From: Pyrenula massariospora | Taxonomy: Eukaryota; Ascomycota; Eurotiomycetes; Pyrenulales; Pyrenulaceae | NCBI GenBank assembly: GCA_021030905.1 | Contig: JAGFMI010000011.1 | Span: forward strand, 248,001-312,000 | DNA length: 64,000 nucleotides | Direction: 5' to 3' | Shown: positions 42,481 through 54,400 of the stretch, in pieces | Layout: the number at the start of each line of letters is the position of its first letter | How positions within the stretch are numbered: the stretch's first letter is position 1 | Translations under genes and position numbers: made by a program | Notes under the pieces: model-generated | Told to the model about the DNA's origin: nothing | Database searches by the model: none | What the model saw: only the letters and a program-made list of their open reading frames with translations

Positions 42481-43963
42481 TTAGGAAATGCACAGCTTCC
42501 TAACAGCGAATTTGCAAAGACCGGCAGAGTATGAGCGGGTAGATATTCGTTCCGGGTATGCGTGCAGATATTGTCTTCGAATAAGAGTAGCGAAACGAGG
42601 ATGTTGCGTAAGTGGACGAACGCCCGAGTGCATGAGTGCAAAAAGCCCAATCTTGAGGAGGATACTGTTCTCCACGACGGGCACGTAGGTGTTTTCTCGG
42701 GGGAGAGCACTCTCTGATGCAGCTTGTACGGTCTTACCTGGTAGCATTTCCGGCTCATGTATGAGAATGGCAAGGCGTACTCGAACCGTCAGTTCTCGTA
42801 ACGAAGCAAGAGGGCTGCAAGCTCTCAAGTCAGCCGGACGGAGTCATCGTCGATGCTCCCTAGCTCTGGTAGTTCTTTGTGGGATCCGTAAGACAGAGAA
42901 TACGAATGTGGGCCGGCGCGTCTGCTGTCACGCCGGTATCCTCGTCTATTCGAGACGTATGTTATGTTGCGTGCAACAGGTGATCATGTCGGGAATGTCC
43001 CGTTCAAATATCGCATGTCCAATTTCGCATCATAGGAGAAGAGGTGACACGGAGCTTCAGCGCGACATAGATAGGCGTCGATGTGACTGCAACTGCCGTA
43101 GAGATTTCTGGGATCGAGATTCCGTCACATATCGCCGTCATTCGATGGATATGACTATAATAGGCAGTTGTATGCTCGATCTGGGTGCCTGCAGGTTGGC
43201 CTGAGTATCCTACCATACAATCTGCAAGAGTCAACGGTCGTATTTCCTTGATAGACCAATGCAAGCAGGACTGCCAAGGAGGGTCTGACATCAATCGTCG
43301 AAAGAAAGATTCAGGATATGTCATTCTGGGATGTACAAACACGGCGTCCCCGAAGCTAACATCATCCATGAAAAAGTCTAGAGCGACTATCGGAGGCAAT
43401 GTGGAGCTCTGTGGCCTACGAGACGCTCGGAGTAGATCCGAGTATCATTTCTCGGATTGATTCTCAGAGTTTGGAATTCTTTGGTCAAAGAACGCCACAA
43501 CGACATTTAGAATTACCTACATCACCTTGTCATTTGAGAAGAGCAGTGTTCAAGAAACATAAACAGAGGAGTATGTATAGTTGAGAGCTAGGGCTGATTT
43601 GCTGTGTGAGTACGTCGAAAGTTTGAATGTTGAACGTGTTCCGCATTCTTATCCCGCGGCTTGGATGTCCATCGTAGCAAGCAGCCTCGACGTACAGTAC
43701 ATTGAAAAGCATTACTCGAAGTATCAATTAACATTCACTATATAGGAGAATACTTACCTTCGGGTATGTTTGAAATCCTTCGTCTTTGGACCCTTGATGT
43801 TAGGAACCATAGGCAAGAGCTTTGACACCAGAGCCGGAATGTGCATCTCAATCCGTAAGATCTCAGCTCGCAATAGAGCAGACGAGCTGATCATGGATCT
43901 GCCTTGGGTCAAGGAGACTTCTAGAGCGATCATTACAAGGAGTTCGGGGGCCAAGCGTAGCAT
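42481..43963 (-). pseudogene. Possible degraded or unresolved gene, F-box/LRR-like (weak)
   Basis: Three minus-strand open segments look protein-like. The first, 43963-43754, starts MLRLAPELLVMIALEVS, reminiscent of an F-box-like start, and ends at a good donor (AG|GTAAGT). The second, 43399-43004, contains DFFMDDVSFGDAVFVHPR. The third, 42828-42481, contains LRELTVRVRLAILIHEPEMLPG, reminiscent of leucine-rich repeats. I could not connect them: the likely acceptor after the first donor leads to a stop within ~40 codons. They may be remains of one gene, a gene with introns I misplaced, or chance frames. Confidence 0.25.
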
Positions 43964-44109
43964 TTTTGCCGACGCGGCGGGCTTAAAACGTTGTATATTG
44001 AGGCACTATGCTGTGGAGACTGTCTTCTGATTTGAAGGCTTCCGCGACTTCAGATTTCCCCATTCTTATCTTTACTTGACTTCCTGTCTGTGTCCCTTCT
44101 CTCTACACT

Positions 44110-44661
44110 TTATGATTCACTAGTGACCCTTGCTTTTGGATTCGTAACCTTAACGCCTAATGCCTTCGCCTTAGCAATTATTTCCACCCTCTTTCTTGAG
44201 CTGACAGCATGAGCAATTTCTGCAGCGTAGGTTCGGTTATGCATTAATAGTAGGTCGACATCTTTGGTGTTGTGGACGAGGAAGGCTCTGTGGCCGGAGG
44301 GCATCATATGACGGGTTTTCTTGTTGGAGCCGAAACCGATCTATATGCATCAGCGGCGGACTCGACAGCATTGACAAGCTTTCAATCTCACAGAGGGCAT
44401 CACAGCTTGGCCTTTAAAGCGCCGTCTCACGCGATTGTCGATTCCTTTCGGTTTCCGCCAATTGCTGGGCACGCATTTGTACATGTCAGACTGGTGACGA
44501 TTAAAGTGTTTTGTCCCTGTAGATAATTTAATTTCAGTATCGAAATAATGATCTCCTTGTTAAAGCTCGTATAATTCCGCTCAAAGATGAGGGATTGCTG
44601 TTAGCTTGGAGGAAGACGTACGTTTCTTGACGATCGGGACATGTTTCTTTGCGGACACCAT
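44110..44661 (-). CDS. RPL32: 60S ribosomal protein L32 (eL32)
   Basis: Three exons on the minus strand: 44661-44622, 44516-44392 and 44340-44110 (131 aa). Exon 1 encodes [13 protein letters not shown]. Exon 2 has [17 protein letters not shown] and [19 protein letters not shown]. Exon 3 has [20 protein letters not shown] and KTYAAEIAH-like helices ending [10 protein letters not shown]. Sequence, length and intron style leave no doubt about the family. It is a large-subunit component in the cytosolic ribosome. A branch site (GCTAAC) and TTTAG acceptor directly precede the ATG and a donor CAAG|GTAGCT lies at 44714, so a 5'-UTR intron (44714-44662) is likely. A telobox-like motif lies upstream. 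Confidence 0.96.
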
Positions 44662-45372
44662 CTAAATGAGGGTTAGCACGAGACTCCCAGATAATGGATG
44701 AGGGTTTTAGCTACCTTGACGGTCAATTCGGATGTCGCAAAGGGAAATAATGTAATCGTCGTCCTTAATCGATGCAAGGCTCACGGCCAGATGGTTGTGG
44801 AGTTTCGATGCAAATACTCCACTAGTCCCGATTAAGAACAAAGGGTTTTCACAACAGAAGCCCTAACCAAACTCGACTCGGCCCCCTATTGACCGATAAG
44901 CGACTCCTCACGATGGCTAGGCTGAAATACCTGGAGAAAATCTCATGTGGCAAGGATATCAGATTCTCGCATTGCATAGCACTATTTCGACTACCCATTC
45001 AACCCATAATGTAGCCGTATAGCCGTTGTGATATTTTCTCGGCCGAGCATGATGGGATTTTCAGAAGCATTATCCAGGCGAATAAACGCTCCTGGCAAAC
45101 CCAAAATCAGTAGAGTAACGTATCATTTGTCGATTAGGGATAACGTAATGTAGACGCGAAAGTCAATTAACACCACCAAAGCCTCTCTGATGCAGCAAGC
45201 CCACCACAGTTCATGCAATAACATGTCCACCCAAACAATAATTCAAACAAACATACGATCGGCCATATTCCGGAATAGAGACCTTGAACACCACCAGCGC
45301 ACACAATTCCAAACTCGTGGGTCAAGGCAAGGCTTATTGACCAGCAATTCTCGTGCTTGCCTCCAAGCCTGG
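44662..45372. other. RPL32 promoter and 3' flank of the PAR32-like gene
   Basis: The right part is 3' flank of the leftward PAR32-like gene. The left part is the RPL32 promoter with its probable 5'-UTR intron and the telobox-like motif at 44857-44866. Nothing else is recognised. Confidence 0.55.
44857..44866 (-). promoter_or_regulatory. Telobox-like motif TTAGGGCTTC upstream of RPL32
   Basis: The minus strand reads TTAGGGCTTC, 196 bp upstream of the RPL32 start codon and 143 bp upstream of the proposed 5'-UTR intron donor. It is identical to the motif upstream of RACK1 at 30456-30465. A second AACCCT/AGGGTT half-site lies at about 44842 (AAAGGGTTTTC on the + strand). Confidence 0.55.
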
Positions 45373-45894
45373 TCACTCATCGCCGACACCCTTGATCTTC
45401 CACCAGCCCTTCTCCAATATCCTTCTCAGTCTGCTGTTACCGCTGCCGATGCTTGTTTTGGTCTCTGTACTGCTTGCGGTACTCACAACGCTCATATCAC
45501 TCTCACTCCTTGACCGTTCGACGCTTGGGTGACTCCATAAACTCGAACTGGAAGACACTATGTTGCCGTGTCCTCCCCTCCCAATATGATATACCGGAGC
45601 GATGTCTCGTTCCTGCTGCATCTGTCTCTCGAGCTCCTCATCAAAACTGAATATCATCCTTTCGGCATCGATCGTGTAATGCACGTTTCCTGCACCGCCA
45701 CGACCAGACATGTAGGCTCTTGGTCCTCTTGATTCGAGCGATGTTACACTGGCGCTGCCCATAGCATCAGGGCCGCGAGAGATGTTTGAGGCACGGACTT
45801 TATTACCAGCGCCGCCTCGGCCAGTATGAATATACCCGGTAGAGGGAGCTGATGGATGAGGTTCAACAAGTTGGTAGCCACCAAAAAGGGACAT
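45373..45894 (-). CDS. GRGGAGN-repeat protein (DUF3602, PAR32-like)
   Basis: A single exon of 173 aa from the ATG at 45894 (MSLFGGYQLVEPHPSAPSTGYIHTGRGGAGN). An upstream in-frame extension exists but looks like leader sequence. Three copies of the glycine motif are present: TGRGGAGN, SGRGGAGN and IGRGGHGN. Ser-rich stretches follow, and a basic C-terminus LRRILEKGWWKIKG. In yeast the motif is found in Par32/Amu1, a phosphoprotein downstream of TORC1 that regulates ammonium transporters. Mould members are short and uncharacterised. The motif assignment is sure; the role is inferred. Confidence 0.88.
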   Translation of the reverse strand: MSLFGGYQLVEPHPSAPSTGYIHTGRGGAGNKVRASNISRGPDAMGSASVTSLESRGPRAYMSGRGGAGNVHYTIDAERMIFSFDEELERQMQQERDIAPVYHIGRGGHGNIVSSSSSLWSHPSVERSRSESDMSVVSTASSTETKTSIGSGNSRLRRILEKGWWKIKGVGDE

Positions 45895-47309
45895 AGTCTG
45901 GGTTTGAGATGGTATTAGGAAGCAGCCAGCGACGTTCCGAAGCGGTACTGGTCTGATGAGGTAGTGAAGAGAAGTAATGTTTGAGAAGCTTAACGGATAT
46001 GATATTGAAATTGAACAGAAGAAGGAGTTCAATACAGAAGAAGTCCTGTTGATGCTTGGCTTCACAGCAGTTGAGCTTTCTCCAAGGCCACGAACAGGAG
46101 GCGGAGCATGTTATATGTTTGATGTTAATCGACGGGGCCATGATAGCGGCATTACCTGACAGGAATTCCATTTTGGGAAACTTCGTAGTGCACTTTGCAG
46201 TTAATTGCATAGTGGATACAAGTTTGTCGGTCACGCTGTCATCCTGGCGCTGGTCTTGGCGCTCCTGACAAGGTTCGGTGAGCCGTATCCGGTTAGGGCG
46301 CTGTTTGAAAAGACGGCGTACTGTCATCTCTTAGACGGTCCGTAACGTTTCAGCCTGGTGCTGCATTAGTAAATGTATGCTTTTGATTCGGCCGAATAAG
46401 TGGGCTCTGAAAAGGAATGGAGTACGACTCGTCTATCCGGCTCGGCTCTGTACTGGTGATACCGGTAACGTAGCTCATGATCAGCGTCAAAGGGGCCAGC
46501 CTTAGCTCTTGGCCCGTGAGGAGGCGGTACTGAAAAACGTAAGGAAAACTGGCAGTCCGTCCAGTCGAGGCTGAAGGAGAAGGCCACGAGGACTATGACA
46601 CCAAGAAACGGCTGGAAGCGGCTGTAACAGAATGAAGTAAGATACAAGGGGGCGGAAACCCGTCAAGATTTTTTGCTGTGTCAAAAGATCAAGTTTGAAC
46701 ACCAAGAAACCAACAAAAAATCTTTGTCGATGACCTCGACCTGATGCTCGGTGCCACTCCGCCGGAAATACTGATTCTCGAAACCGTGCTTGGCTTGTTG
46801 GTTTGGATTTCGGCTGATTTCCTCACTCGGCATAAATTTGTGTTGTGCTAGCCGATCGAGAGGTCTCCAAAATATTAGATCAGGATCACGAAGTCGCCAT
46901 CACAAATGCAGGAAAAGAGTTTGCAGAAAGAGAATAGTGGGCCTAAAGTCATCAAATGTGGTATTCTCCTTTTAGCGGTCATTTCCCCGCAAAATGTAAT
47001 GCGCTACCAATCATTAGCCCTTGAGTCCAAGCGCCTTCAGGGCCTTACGCTAGCCTCAACTTCTAGTTCCCGGTTTTGATGCCCATGTACCCGAATTGTG
47101 ATCGTGGCTAGAAAATACGATCTTATGAACTTCTGTTTTGAGATGCGTTCGCCTGCCTTGGACCTGGACATGCTTTTTAGAGAATAAGTGGATTTCTTGA
47201 AGTAAAGGACTTTCCAAAACGCCCATCATCCTTGACATCGACCCCAATGCCGTTCGGACAAGCTCCGCAGGGTATCAAAAGTGTGAAACGATAACGCCCG
47301 AGAAGAGCC
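45895..47309. other. 1.4-kb intergenic region (PAR32-like promoter, ARP1 3' flank)
   Basis: No gene is supported. Open frames here are under 95 codons apart from the upstream extension of the PAR32-like frame. The region near 45900-46300 should contain the PAR32-like promoter. Nothing conserved is recognised in 46300-47300. Confidence 0.5.
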
Positions 47310-48501
47310 TCAACTCAGTTTCGTATGGATGATCTCCGGATTCTCATGCCAGTCGTCTATGCTTACCCATAGCTATGTCTCGTCAGCATGTCAAGTACCA
47401 AATCTAGCAAGATGATCTCACCTTTCTGAAGGTACTCAGGCCAGCCAGGATACTTCCGCCGATCCAGGTAGTGTATTTTCTTTCCGGTGGTGCGTAGATC
47501 TTGATCTTCATATCCTTCGCAGCGAGTCGTTGCACCTCGTGGAGGAAACGATCTCCAAACCCCTTGAATAACGTGCTGCCTCCGGACAGCACGATGTTTC
47601 TGAAAAGCTCTTTTCTCAGATCGAGATCTGTACGACTTATGGCGTCAACGACCATCTGATGTACCCCTGGATACTCTGAGCCGGTGATTTCCGGCTGAAA
47701 GAGTATCTCGGGTGCCCGGAAACGTTCGGGCCCAATTTTGATTTTGCGGCCATCTGGAAGGGTATAATCAACCATCTTGCTGTCAGCCTTGCCCAACGCT
47801 CCCCATTCTTTCTCTTCTTTCTTAGGATCTAAGGCGACGTACGTCACCTGTTCCTTCATTATCCTGACCACTTCCTTCTCTGCGCTCGTGTGAAAAACGT
47901 GACCAGCTTTCCTCATCAGTAATTGCATATGCTCCGTGACGTCTCGTCCAGCGATATCAATCCTTCTGATACTGTTGGGCATCGCAAATCCCTCATACAC
48001 AGGTACTGCATGCGCAACACCATCTCCAATATCCAATACTACCCCTGTAGTCCTCCCCCCTGTATACAAGGACAGCACTGCTTGAATACTTGTATACAAT
48101 GCGGGCACATTGAATTGCTCAAATAAAATCTGCGCTGCCATGTCCCGGTTGCTCTTGGGATTCAGCGGTGCCTCCGTAAGCAGTACAGGGTGCTCCTCGC
48201 TCTGCACTCTAAGCTCCTGTTCGTAGACGTGCTGCCAGATCTTCTCCATATCATCCCAGTGGGTGACGACACCGTGTTCCAGTGGCCATCTCAATTTCAG
48301 GAGACCCCTCATCTCTTCAACTTTGGATCCGATGAATGTTTCACCCTCCGGTGCCCCGGCCATGGCGCGCTGGTGCTTCGGTCGGCCCACCACAGAAGGG
48401 AAGTAACATTTTGGAAGATCTTCACCGGCAAATCCTGCGCGAATAGTGCCACTGCCATTGTCGATAACGATGGGGTTGTTATGGAGCATTGGTTCGGCCA
48501 T
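47310..48501 (-). CDS. ARP1: Actin-related protein 1 (centractin), dynactin filament subunit
   Basis: Exons are 48501-47422 and 47372-47310 on the minus strand (380 aa). The 49-nt intron (GTGAGA...ACATAG) joins TFRK to [20 protein letters not shown], the expected end of the protein. The actin fold is complete: [36 protein letters not shown] and [19 protein letters not shown] nucleotide-binding loops. The start [10 protein letters not shown] and absence of actin-specific features place it with Arp1 rather than actin. Arp1 forms the short filament of dynactin, which activates dynein for nuclear and vesicle movement in hyphae (the ro-4 gene in Neurospora). Confidence 0.95.
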
Positions 48502-49122
48502 GATTCAAAGATTTAGGGGAGCCCAATATCAAGGGAGGCGTTCGGCTATGGGACCGGTCCGTTCGACCTGCGTAGCCGGGACGCTGGCTAAGGCCACTGA
48601 CGTAAAATTCGATCGAGAATCAATCGCATTTGAATCTGACGATCGAAGATCGGAGCATGTTGGTGACGCAGTGAGCTCGCACCCTGCACGTTCGTCAAGA
48701 TTTTTTGTTCACGAGCATTCAGAGGCGCGCCCTTGCTTCGGCGAACGCGACGTGGAGACGTTTCCCCGAGGCGCTTGGCATTCCCCACACACAGTGCCAA
48801 GATTTAAATTACAACAGCAGAGTTGACAAATTGAATACACAATTGACAAACTTACTCGAGAACAAAGCATGCACTCTAGGATTATCACATCCCACAGGAC
48901 AACTACATACCTTTGTCAAGGGTGGTAAACGGTCAGTGCGCCAAGTGTGTCATTAAGTGGAACTTACGCCTTCCCTAAGCAATCTTACCAGCAAAACCTT
49001 CACGAAGACATTTACAGCCTCGAAATCATCAACAAATATAGTCTCTTCCAGAATCACCTATGACTCTTATGAGTGGCTGGTTACAATAATTATACATTAC
49101 GAAGATCTTTCCCATGCGAGGT
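48502..49122. other. ARP1 promoter and 3' flank of the coiled-coil gene
   Basis: These are 621 bases without a supported gene. Both flanking genes read leftward. Short open frames on the + strand have no recognisable content. Confidence 0.5.
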
Positions 49123-49818
49123 TCAATCAGCTTGTCTGTGTGACGCACCATTTTTCGTAATGGTTGGCTCTTCCTGGGCCTTCCTAGCAATAGATCTCTC
49201 GCGTTCCCGTCTCCGATGTGATGGTAACGTCTGGCTGCGGAAATCGGCCTCCCTCCCTCTCCCGCCAACCTCGATACCGTCTTGATGTTCCAAAGCTAGG
49301 TCGAAGCCCCATGAAATCCCACCTGTCTGCCTCCTCCGCTTGTTCGCCGCCTCCTTCCTTGCCCTCTGCTCCTCCTTTACCTGCTTCCGCTGCTCGCGGT
49401 CGAGTTTCTTTTCTTGGTGTCTATGCTTCTCTTCTTCGCGATTGTGTACTCTTCGGTCGGCTCGGAGCGAGTGCTTTGCTTCTGCCTCGGCCTTAGCTTG
49501 CGCCTTGGCTTCATGATGCGCGTCACGCTTCGCAGCTTTGTCTTCGTGGTGTTTGTCACGTGCCACTGCTCGTTCGGTTGCTTCCATCATTTTAGAAAGC
49601 TTTTTCTGAACGCGGTCGCTCATAGTCCTAGTGTAGGTGATAGGATGAGGGTTTGGCAAAGAGGTGAGAGAGTCGGCAGCGGTCTTGGGAGGGGCAAGCC
49701 TGAGCGCTTGAGGAGTCAAGATATTCCCCGCTGTGGGCGGAGTTTGACTCTCATGGAGCATAAATGTAGGTGTGGTGGGTGAGGGAAGGCGTTCGTACGC
49801 GGATCTAGATGTGCGCAT
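49123..49818 (-). CDS. Lys/Glu/Arg-rich coiled-coil protein, unknown
   Basis: A single exon of 231 aa from the ATG at 49818 (MRTSRSAYERLPSPTTPTF). The first ~75 residues are Pro/Ser/Thr-rich. Residues ~80-180 are a highly charged helix (KKLSKMMEATERAVARDKHH, EEEKHRHQEKKLDREQRKQ) with repeated AKAxAEA patterns, probably a single long helix or coiled coil. A short GGISWGFDLALEHQ segment follows, then another basic stretch. Basic clusters could serve as nuclear signals. The frame stays open ~110 codons further upstream, but that part resembles leader DNA. I do not recognise the family. Confidence 0.65.
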   Translation of the reverse strand: MRTSRSAYERLPSPTTPTFMLHESQTPPTAGNILTPQALRLAPPKTAADSLTSLPNPHPITYTRTMSDRVQKKLSKMMEATERAVARDKHHEDKAAKRDAHHEAKAQAKAEAEAKHSLRADRRVHNREEEKHRHQEKKLDREQRKQVKEEQRARKEAANKRRRQTGGISWGFDLALEHQDGIEVGGRGREADFRSQTLPSHRRRERERSIARKAQEEPTITKNGASHRQAD

Positions 49819-50648
49819 TTTCGGTGAGTTACCAGTCTTTAGTATCAAATATGGTTTCTTAAAAGATTTCGGTGAAAGGTGCCAGCCTTTTTGAGGAAGA
49901 GTCCGTGTTCCTACTGTGATACAGATATGGAGGAGGAAGTGATGTGCCAAGTAGGAAATTTTGTGGTGCAGTTGAAGGCACTGTCGACCCAACAGCGCAT
50001 AGTCATCTGAGCCAGTGCCATTGTTCCACTGACCTGAATTGCAAATAGCTGAAAGAAGAGTCAAAGAATAACGAGTAATGAAGGCGTAACACAAAGAGTG
50101 AGGTAAGGAGACCTTTGACTTAGGGTAATAGGTGAAGTGAATGAACAATAAAGGAACAATGATGGTTAATGTCTCAGAACAAAGGCTTGTTGGCTAGGCC
50201 GCTATTAGAGACCCGTGGAAAGAGCGACGCATTGTCCGGTGGTTTCCCAGCCAAGTAGCTATGCAAAGTCCGCGTAGCTCATAGCGCTGGATTAGGTAGG
50301 TAAGTTTCGAATATAGGGGATTCGAGTGGACAGTTCGCGCATTGCAACTCGCAGCATGTGGCGACTCTTCAAAAGCTTTTATTCTCTTGAGAACCATGCA
50401 GCGACAATAGTCGTGTTATCCTTGTAAGAGCACCAGCTTTGCTGAATGTCATTCGCCATCGATTGGCGAATTTTGATATCAGTGCTGCCACCTTCCTCAG
50501 TTTTTTGCTGGTAGCAAAACGCCACCTCGGGTATCTTCCCATACTAATGTATATGTAGCCTCAAAAATGTAACGTCACAAAGCCAGCGCCACCTGTATGC
50601 TAAGTAATATCCCGGCTGAACACGAAAGAAGTCCTGAACACCTTCGCT
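49819..50648. other. Intergenic region between the coiled-coil gene and U1-C
   Basis: These are 830 bases. They hold the promoter of the coiled-coil gene and the 3' flank of U1-C. No gene is supported. Confidence 0.5.
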
Positions 50649-51475
50649 TTACCGTTCATTATTCCCAGCCCCTGTTCCTGGAGGTGGTCCGAATCCAGGA
50701 GGTGGGCCCGCTACGCCTGGGCTTGGACTAGGCCCTGGAGGTTGCATCCCTGGAGGAGGTTGACCGTTAGGGCCATTCTGAGGGGCAGGAAATTGAAAAT
50801 TGGGCGGAAATCCACCTGGTGGAGGGAACGGTAGGCCACCGGGCATATTCGGTGGAGGTGGGCCTCCTGGACCATTCGCGTTGGGAGGGATTGGGGGGAA
50901 CGGAGGCATGCCACGACCGCCAGGAGCTGGGAATTGTCAGTATATTAGCAAGAGGGTACGGTGGAAGATGAAAAGAACATACGGGGAACGAAACCGGGTG
51001 GAGGCGCACCAGGGCCACCAGGCATACCGAATGGCGGAGGAGGCATGCCTCGACCTCCTACATGGTGAGTGAGCTGGACGTACTAAAGAACCAACGTAGT
51101 TCTCAGGGACTTCGTACCTGGAAATCCAGGTAACGGTGGAGGTGGGAAACCTCCTGGCCCACCTGGTTGTTGAAACATGGGATTCGCTTGACCCTCTGCC
51201 GCGTAGGAGCTCGTGATCGAATCTATCACTGACTGTGCTTTCTCATGGCCAATTTCTAGCGCAGGGTGAGTCCAGCACGGCAGGAGAGCTTATCTTTACA
51301 ACGAACGTTGATAATATTCCACCACGTTCCTCAAATGATTCCTCCCAGCGTTGTGAGCCTTCCTCACGCTCATCGAGTCGTGCGTCAAATATACATCGCA
51401 ATAGTCGCAGAAGTGTTCTGAGCTAGTTAGCGAATTGTAAGAAGGAAACGGTCCTTGGAACTTATATTTTGGCAT
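50649..51475 (-). CDS. YHC1: U1 small nuclear ribonucleoprotein C (U1-C)
   Basis: Five exons are inferred on the minus strand: 51475-51462, 51422-51307, 51255-51118, 51057-50983 and 50926-50649 (206 aa). The zinc finger reads [20 protein letters not shown] plus NAGRNH (Cys10, Cys13, His28, His34), followed by [19 protein letters not shown], the U1-C signature. The tail is Pro/Gly/Met-rich, as in the family. U1-C stabilises pairing of U1 snRNA with 5' splice sites in the nucleus. Introns 2-4 are well supported. The first exon (14 nt, MPKY) and its 39-nt intron are less sure, because reading through it also stays open and because the spliced form has four extra residues (NSEH) before the first Cys. 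Confidence 0.92.
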
Positions 51476-54400
51476 TGTGATGAGATCAGCAATTGTCCAA
51501 GGACGAAGGAAATATTGAAATGGCGAAATCTAGCGAAAGTGCAAGGATCAAAGCGGTATGTGCAATCAACCACGACATAAGAAACTTGAGTCCAAGCTCA
51601 GCATTTCTGGGCGGTGAAGTTTGGCAGAAAGTATTCTTGCCAAGCTTTAGGAACGTCTTTCGGCACTACTCCGTGCATAAACCTATCATAGTTCTATGAC
51701 CACTCAAGAAGGCTCACCGCACTCCTTCGACGGGTCACGTAGTGAGGACATTACTATCGACACGGGTATTGACTTTGCGATCACGCGTGACGCACTGATA
51801 ATATCGATATAGCGCAATGAAGGTGCGGATTTCCTGCCATAGCTGCTCTTGACTCAATCTTCGACATGCAAATCTCAATTAGGCAGATGCGAAAGCCGAA
51901 GCTACCAACAATATAATCTCTCAATGCATAATGCGTAAAAGCTTACGCGCTGGCTACAAAAACTTGTACTCTTGCAGAATGGTGTTTGTTCGCAACGATA
52001 GAGTATTGAAAGCGATGAGAGCATGTAGCGACTCGGCTCTTATAGCTTATTATCATGCAAAGATCCTTAAGTCCTGGACAAGATTTTCGTCCCGAACTTC
52101 AAAACCCTACAAGCTGTCCCGAAGCTTAAGGACGCCTACCGTGGCTATACTTGAGGTGTCAGTGTCCTCATGAAATTATGGCAAATGTTTACGACACAGT
52201 ACCGCCCGGCCTAAAGCTAGTGCCCTGTTCGTCTGCGAGAGAAGGGAACGATTATCGATCTAGGCCAAAACTTTCCAAATGCGCATAGGGGAATTTCACT
52301 AGCATTGATCCCGTCATCAAGCGGAGAAACCAGACGATGCCTTCGACGACGACATTCACTCCTTGGAGGCTATACAGCGGCTCCTCGCATCCACTATCTT
52401 CCATCCACTCCTACGATACGCGAGTGGCTTCAGATACGAAGCAACCGTAATGACTACTGAAAATTGACGCCAAGTTTTATTGTGCCGGCTCAGGTAAGAG
52501 GTTTATCGATAAATCTACACCAAGAAGCTCGGTTGTCTAGAGGTCACCGGTTGCCATCCTCACCTGGGTCTTCCCACAACAAAGACACTAGAGTCTTCGA
52601 AAGTTTACAAAATCAATCTCATCAAATGAGATACGACCTGATGCTCCTCGACAAAATAGGCAGCTTCTGCAGTATGCCCCGTCGAAATCTTCAATGCCTT
52701 AAAGGTGACGCGCTGTCGTCCCGGGAGCTAGCTCAATGAATTATAATCATCGTTATATGGGTTTGGCTCACTTAAAGAGGTGCCTCTCTACAGCAATACT
52801 AGGTACTTAATCTAAACTATGATGCCTGGGCGAGACTGGTTCTGCGACCGCTTCTGGTGGTGACATCCGTTCCGTCAAATATTCACATCTTCCCTCTCGA
52901 CCATATATTCCTATATGTTCCCTAGCTGCATGCTTTAGCGAGTGTCCTATCACGTAAAAGCCAATACGCTCAAGGTAGAGCAGACTGTACGGAAACTTAG
53001 CGGCTTTCACTACAGGAAACTCTAAATATCAATTGCATCCCCCAGGTCAGCCCGAGTTTCATGACTCAGTATGTGCGCCTCTCTCGCCTTGCGTAGGAAT
53101 AGGGGCAACCTGGGAATGAAGAGTGCTAGGACTTTGAGCAAAGTTTTCATTTGACCACCGTTGTTTCTTTAGCTGAACGCTCCTATCGATGTCTTTACTC
53201 AGAGGGTATTGGACTTCGAGAGATTGATGCCATCACTTAGGTAGATTGATATGTCGTTTAAAAACAGTTAGTAGTACAACCCATATGGCGCCATGTTCGT
53301 TTAATGATCCTTTGCCGCTGCTGTACGACATCGCACAAAATCAGCTACACGATCTTGCGTCAACTGACCAAAACCGTCAGAACCACACGACGTCCACATT
53401 GTAGAACCGCTCGCTCCTAAAGTTTGAACTGAGATGACAGCAGAGAAATCGGAAAAGCTGATGAAATGATGACGAGCTGGCAAAGCAGGCGCTCTCGGCA
53501 ACCCCAGGGGTACATGCGATGTTTCAGTTATTCTGGGCCATGACGACGCTTTTTTATGCCCAAATCAAGGAACCATGAGCTCTGGCATGATCGGCTGCAG
53601 GGTTAGGCGTGACGGGGAGGACGACAAGCTTTCCTCTGGCCATGCGGGCCCGGTCCGAGAAGCTTGCAAGCCACCTGCATGACATTCGCTGTTGGACACA
53701 TCCAGGGCTTGGAGCTGGCTGAGATTGTGGCACAGCAGCAGCACATGGCGAATTCTTTCTCCCAAACAAGACGAATGATGTCGTCGCTTCTTATCTCGAC
53801 TGTACGACATAGTCTGTGCCAGATGACCCCACGGCCGCCTGATCCTCCCACACTGTCTCTCTCCAAGTGTACCTTTGGATTGTCATGATACCTCTACCCT
53901 GTTCCAGATCGGTGGTAGCAGCCCCGAAACAGGCCCGGTGTATGCAAGTGGATGCAGCCTGCATCTCAGAGGGGTGACTGGAAGACTGCGGGCAACCCTG
54001 GGCGTGGGGTGGGCCGCGCCGTTCGTTATCGCGCCCGCAACGTCACAGGTTCTCTCCAATGCCATCCCTCCATAAACAACGCAATCCATGAGGACCGCGT
54101 ACCATCCCTCTCGCAAGGAAGATGCAGGTGCTCCTGGACGGTGCCTGTGTCAGGCACTGTTTTCCAAGTGGGCCTGCTCCGCCATGCCAGACAGGCATTG
54201 CGAATCACCGTTGAGAAATGGTGGGGCCCCGCCATGATGGGAGACGAGGCCAAAACAGGCTGAACGACCTTGTACCGGCGTGTACGTGGAATACGCTGGT
54301 GGAATACCGATCTGGCTGCTGTGTCTGCTGGATGGCCTGGTAGGACGCCCCAAAGGTGGGAAAGAGTGAAGGGGCGTCTGGCAGGCATCCCACCCGTCCA

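Larger units (their letters stand above)
41305..44109. other. 2.8-kb gene-poor region with repeats and possible gene remains
   Basis: It contains a 21-bp minisatellite (41625-41729), diverged ~130-bp duplications (41731-42070) and a possible degraded minus-strand gene (42481-43963), each listed separately. No intact gene is recognised. Confidence 0.5.

Noticed and set aside
42689-43204. 171-codon + strand frame
   Set aside because: Arg/Cys-rich product without pattern. Minus-strand segments in the same place look more protein-like.
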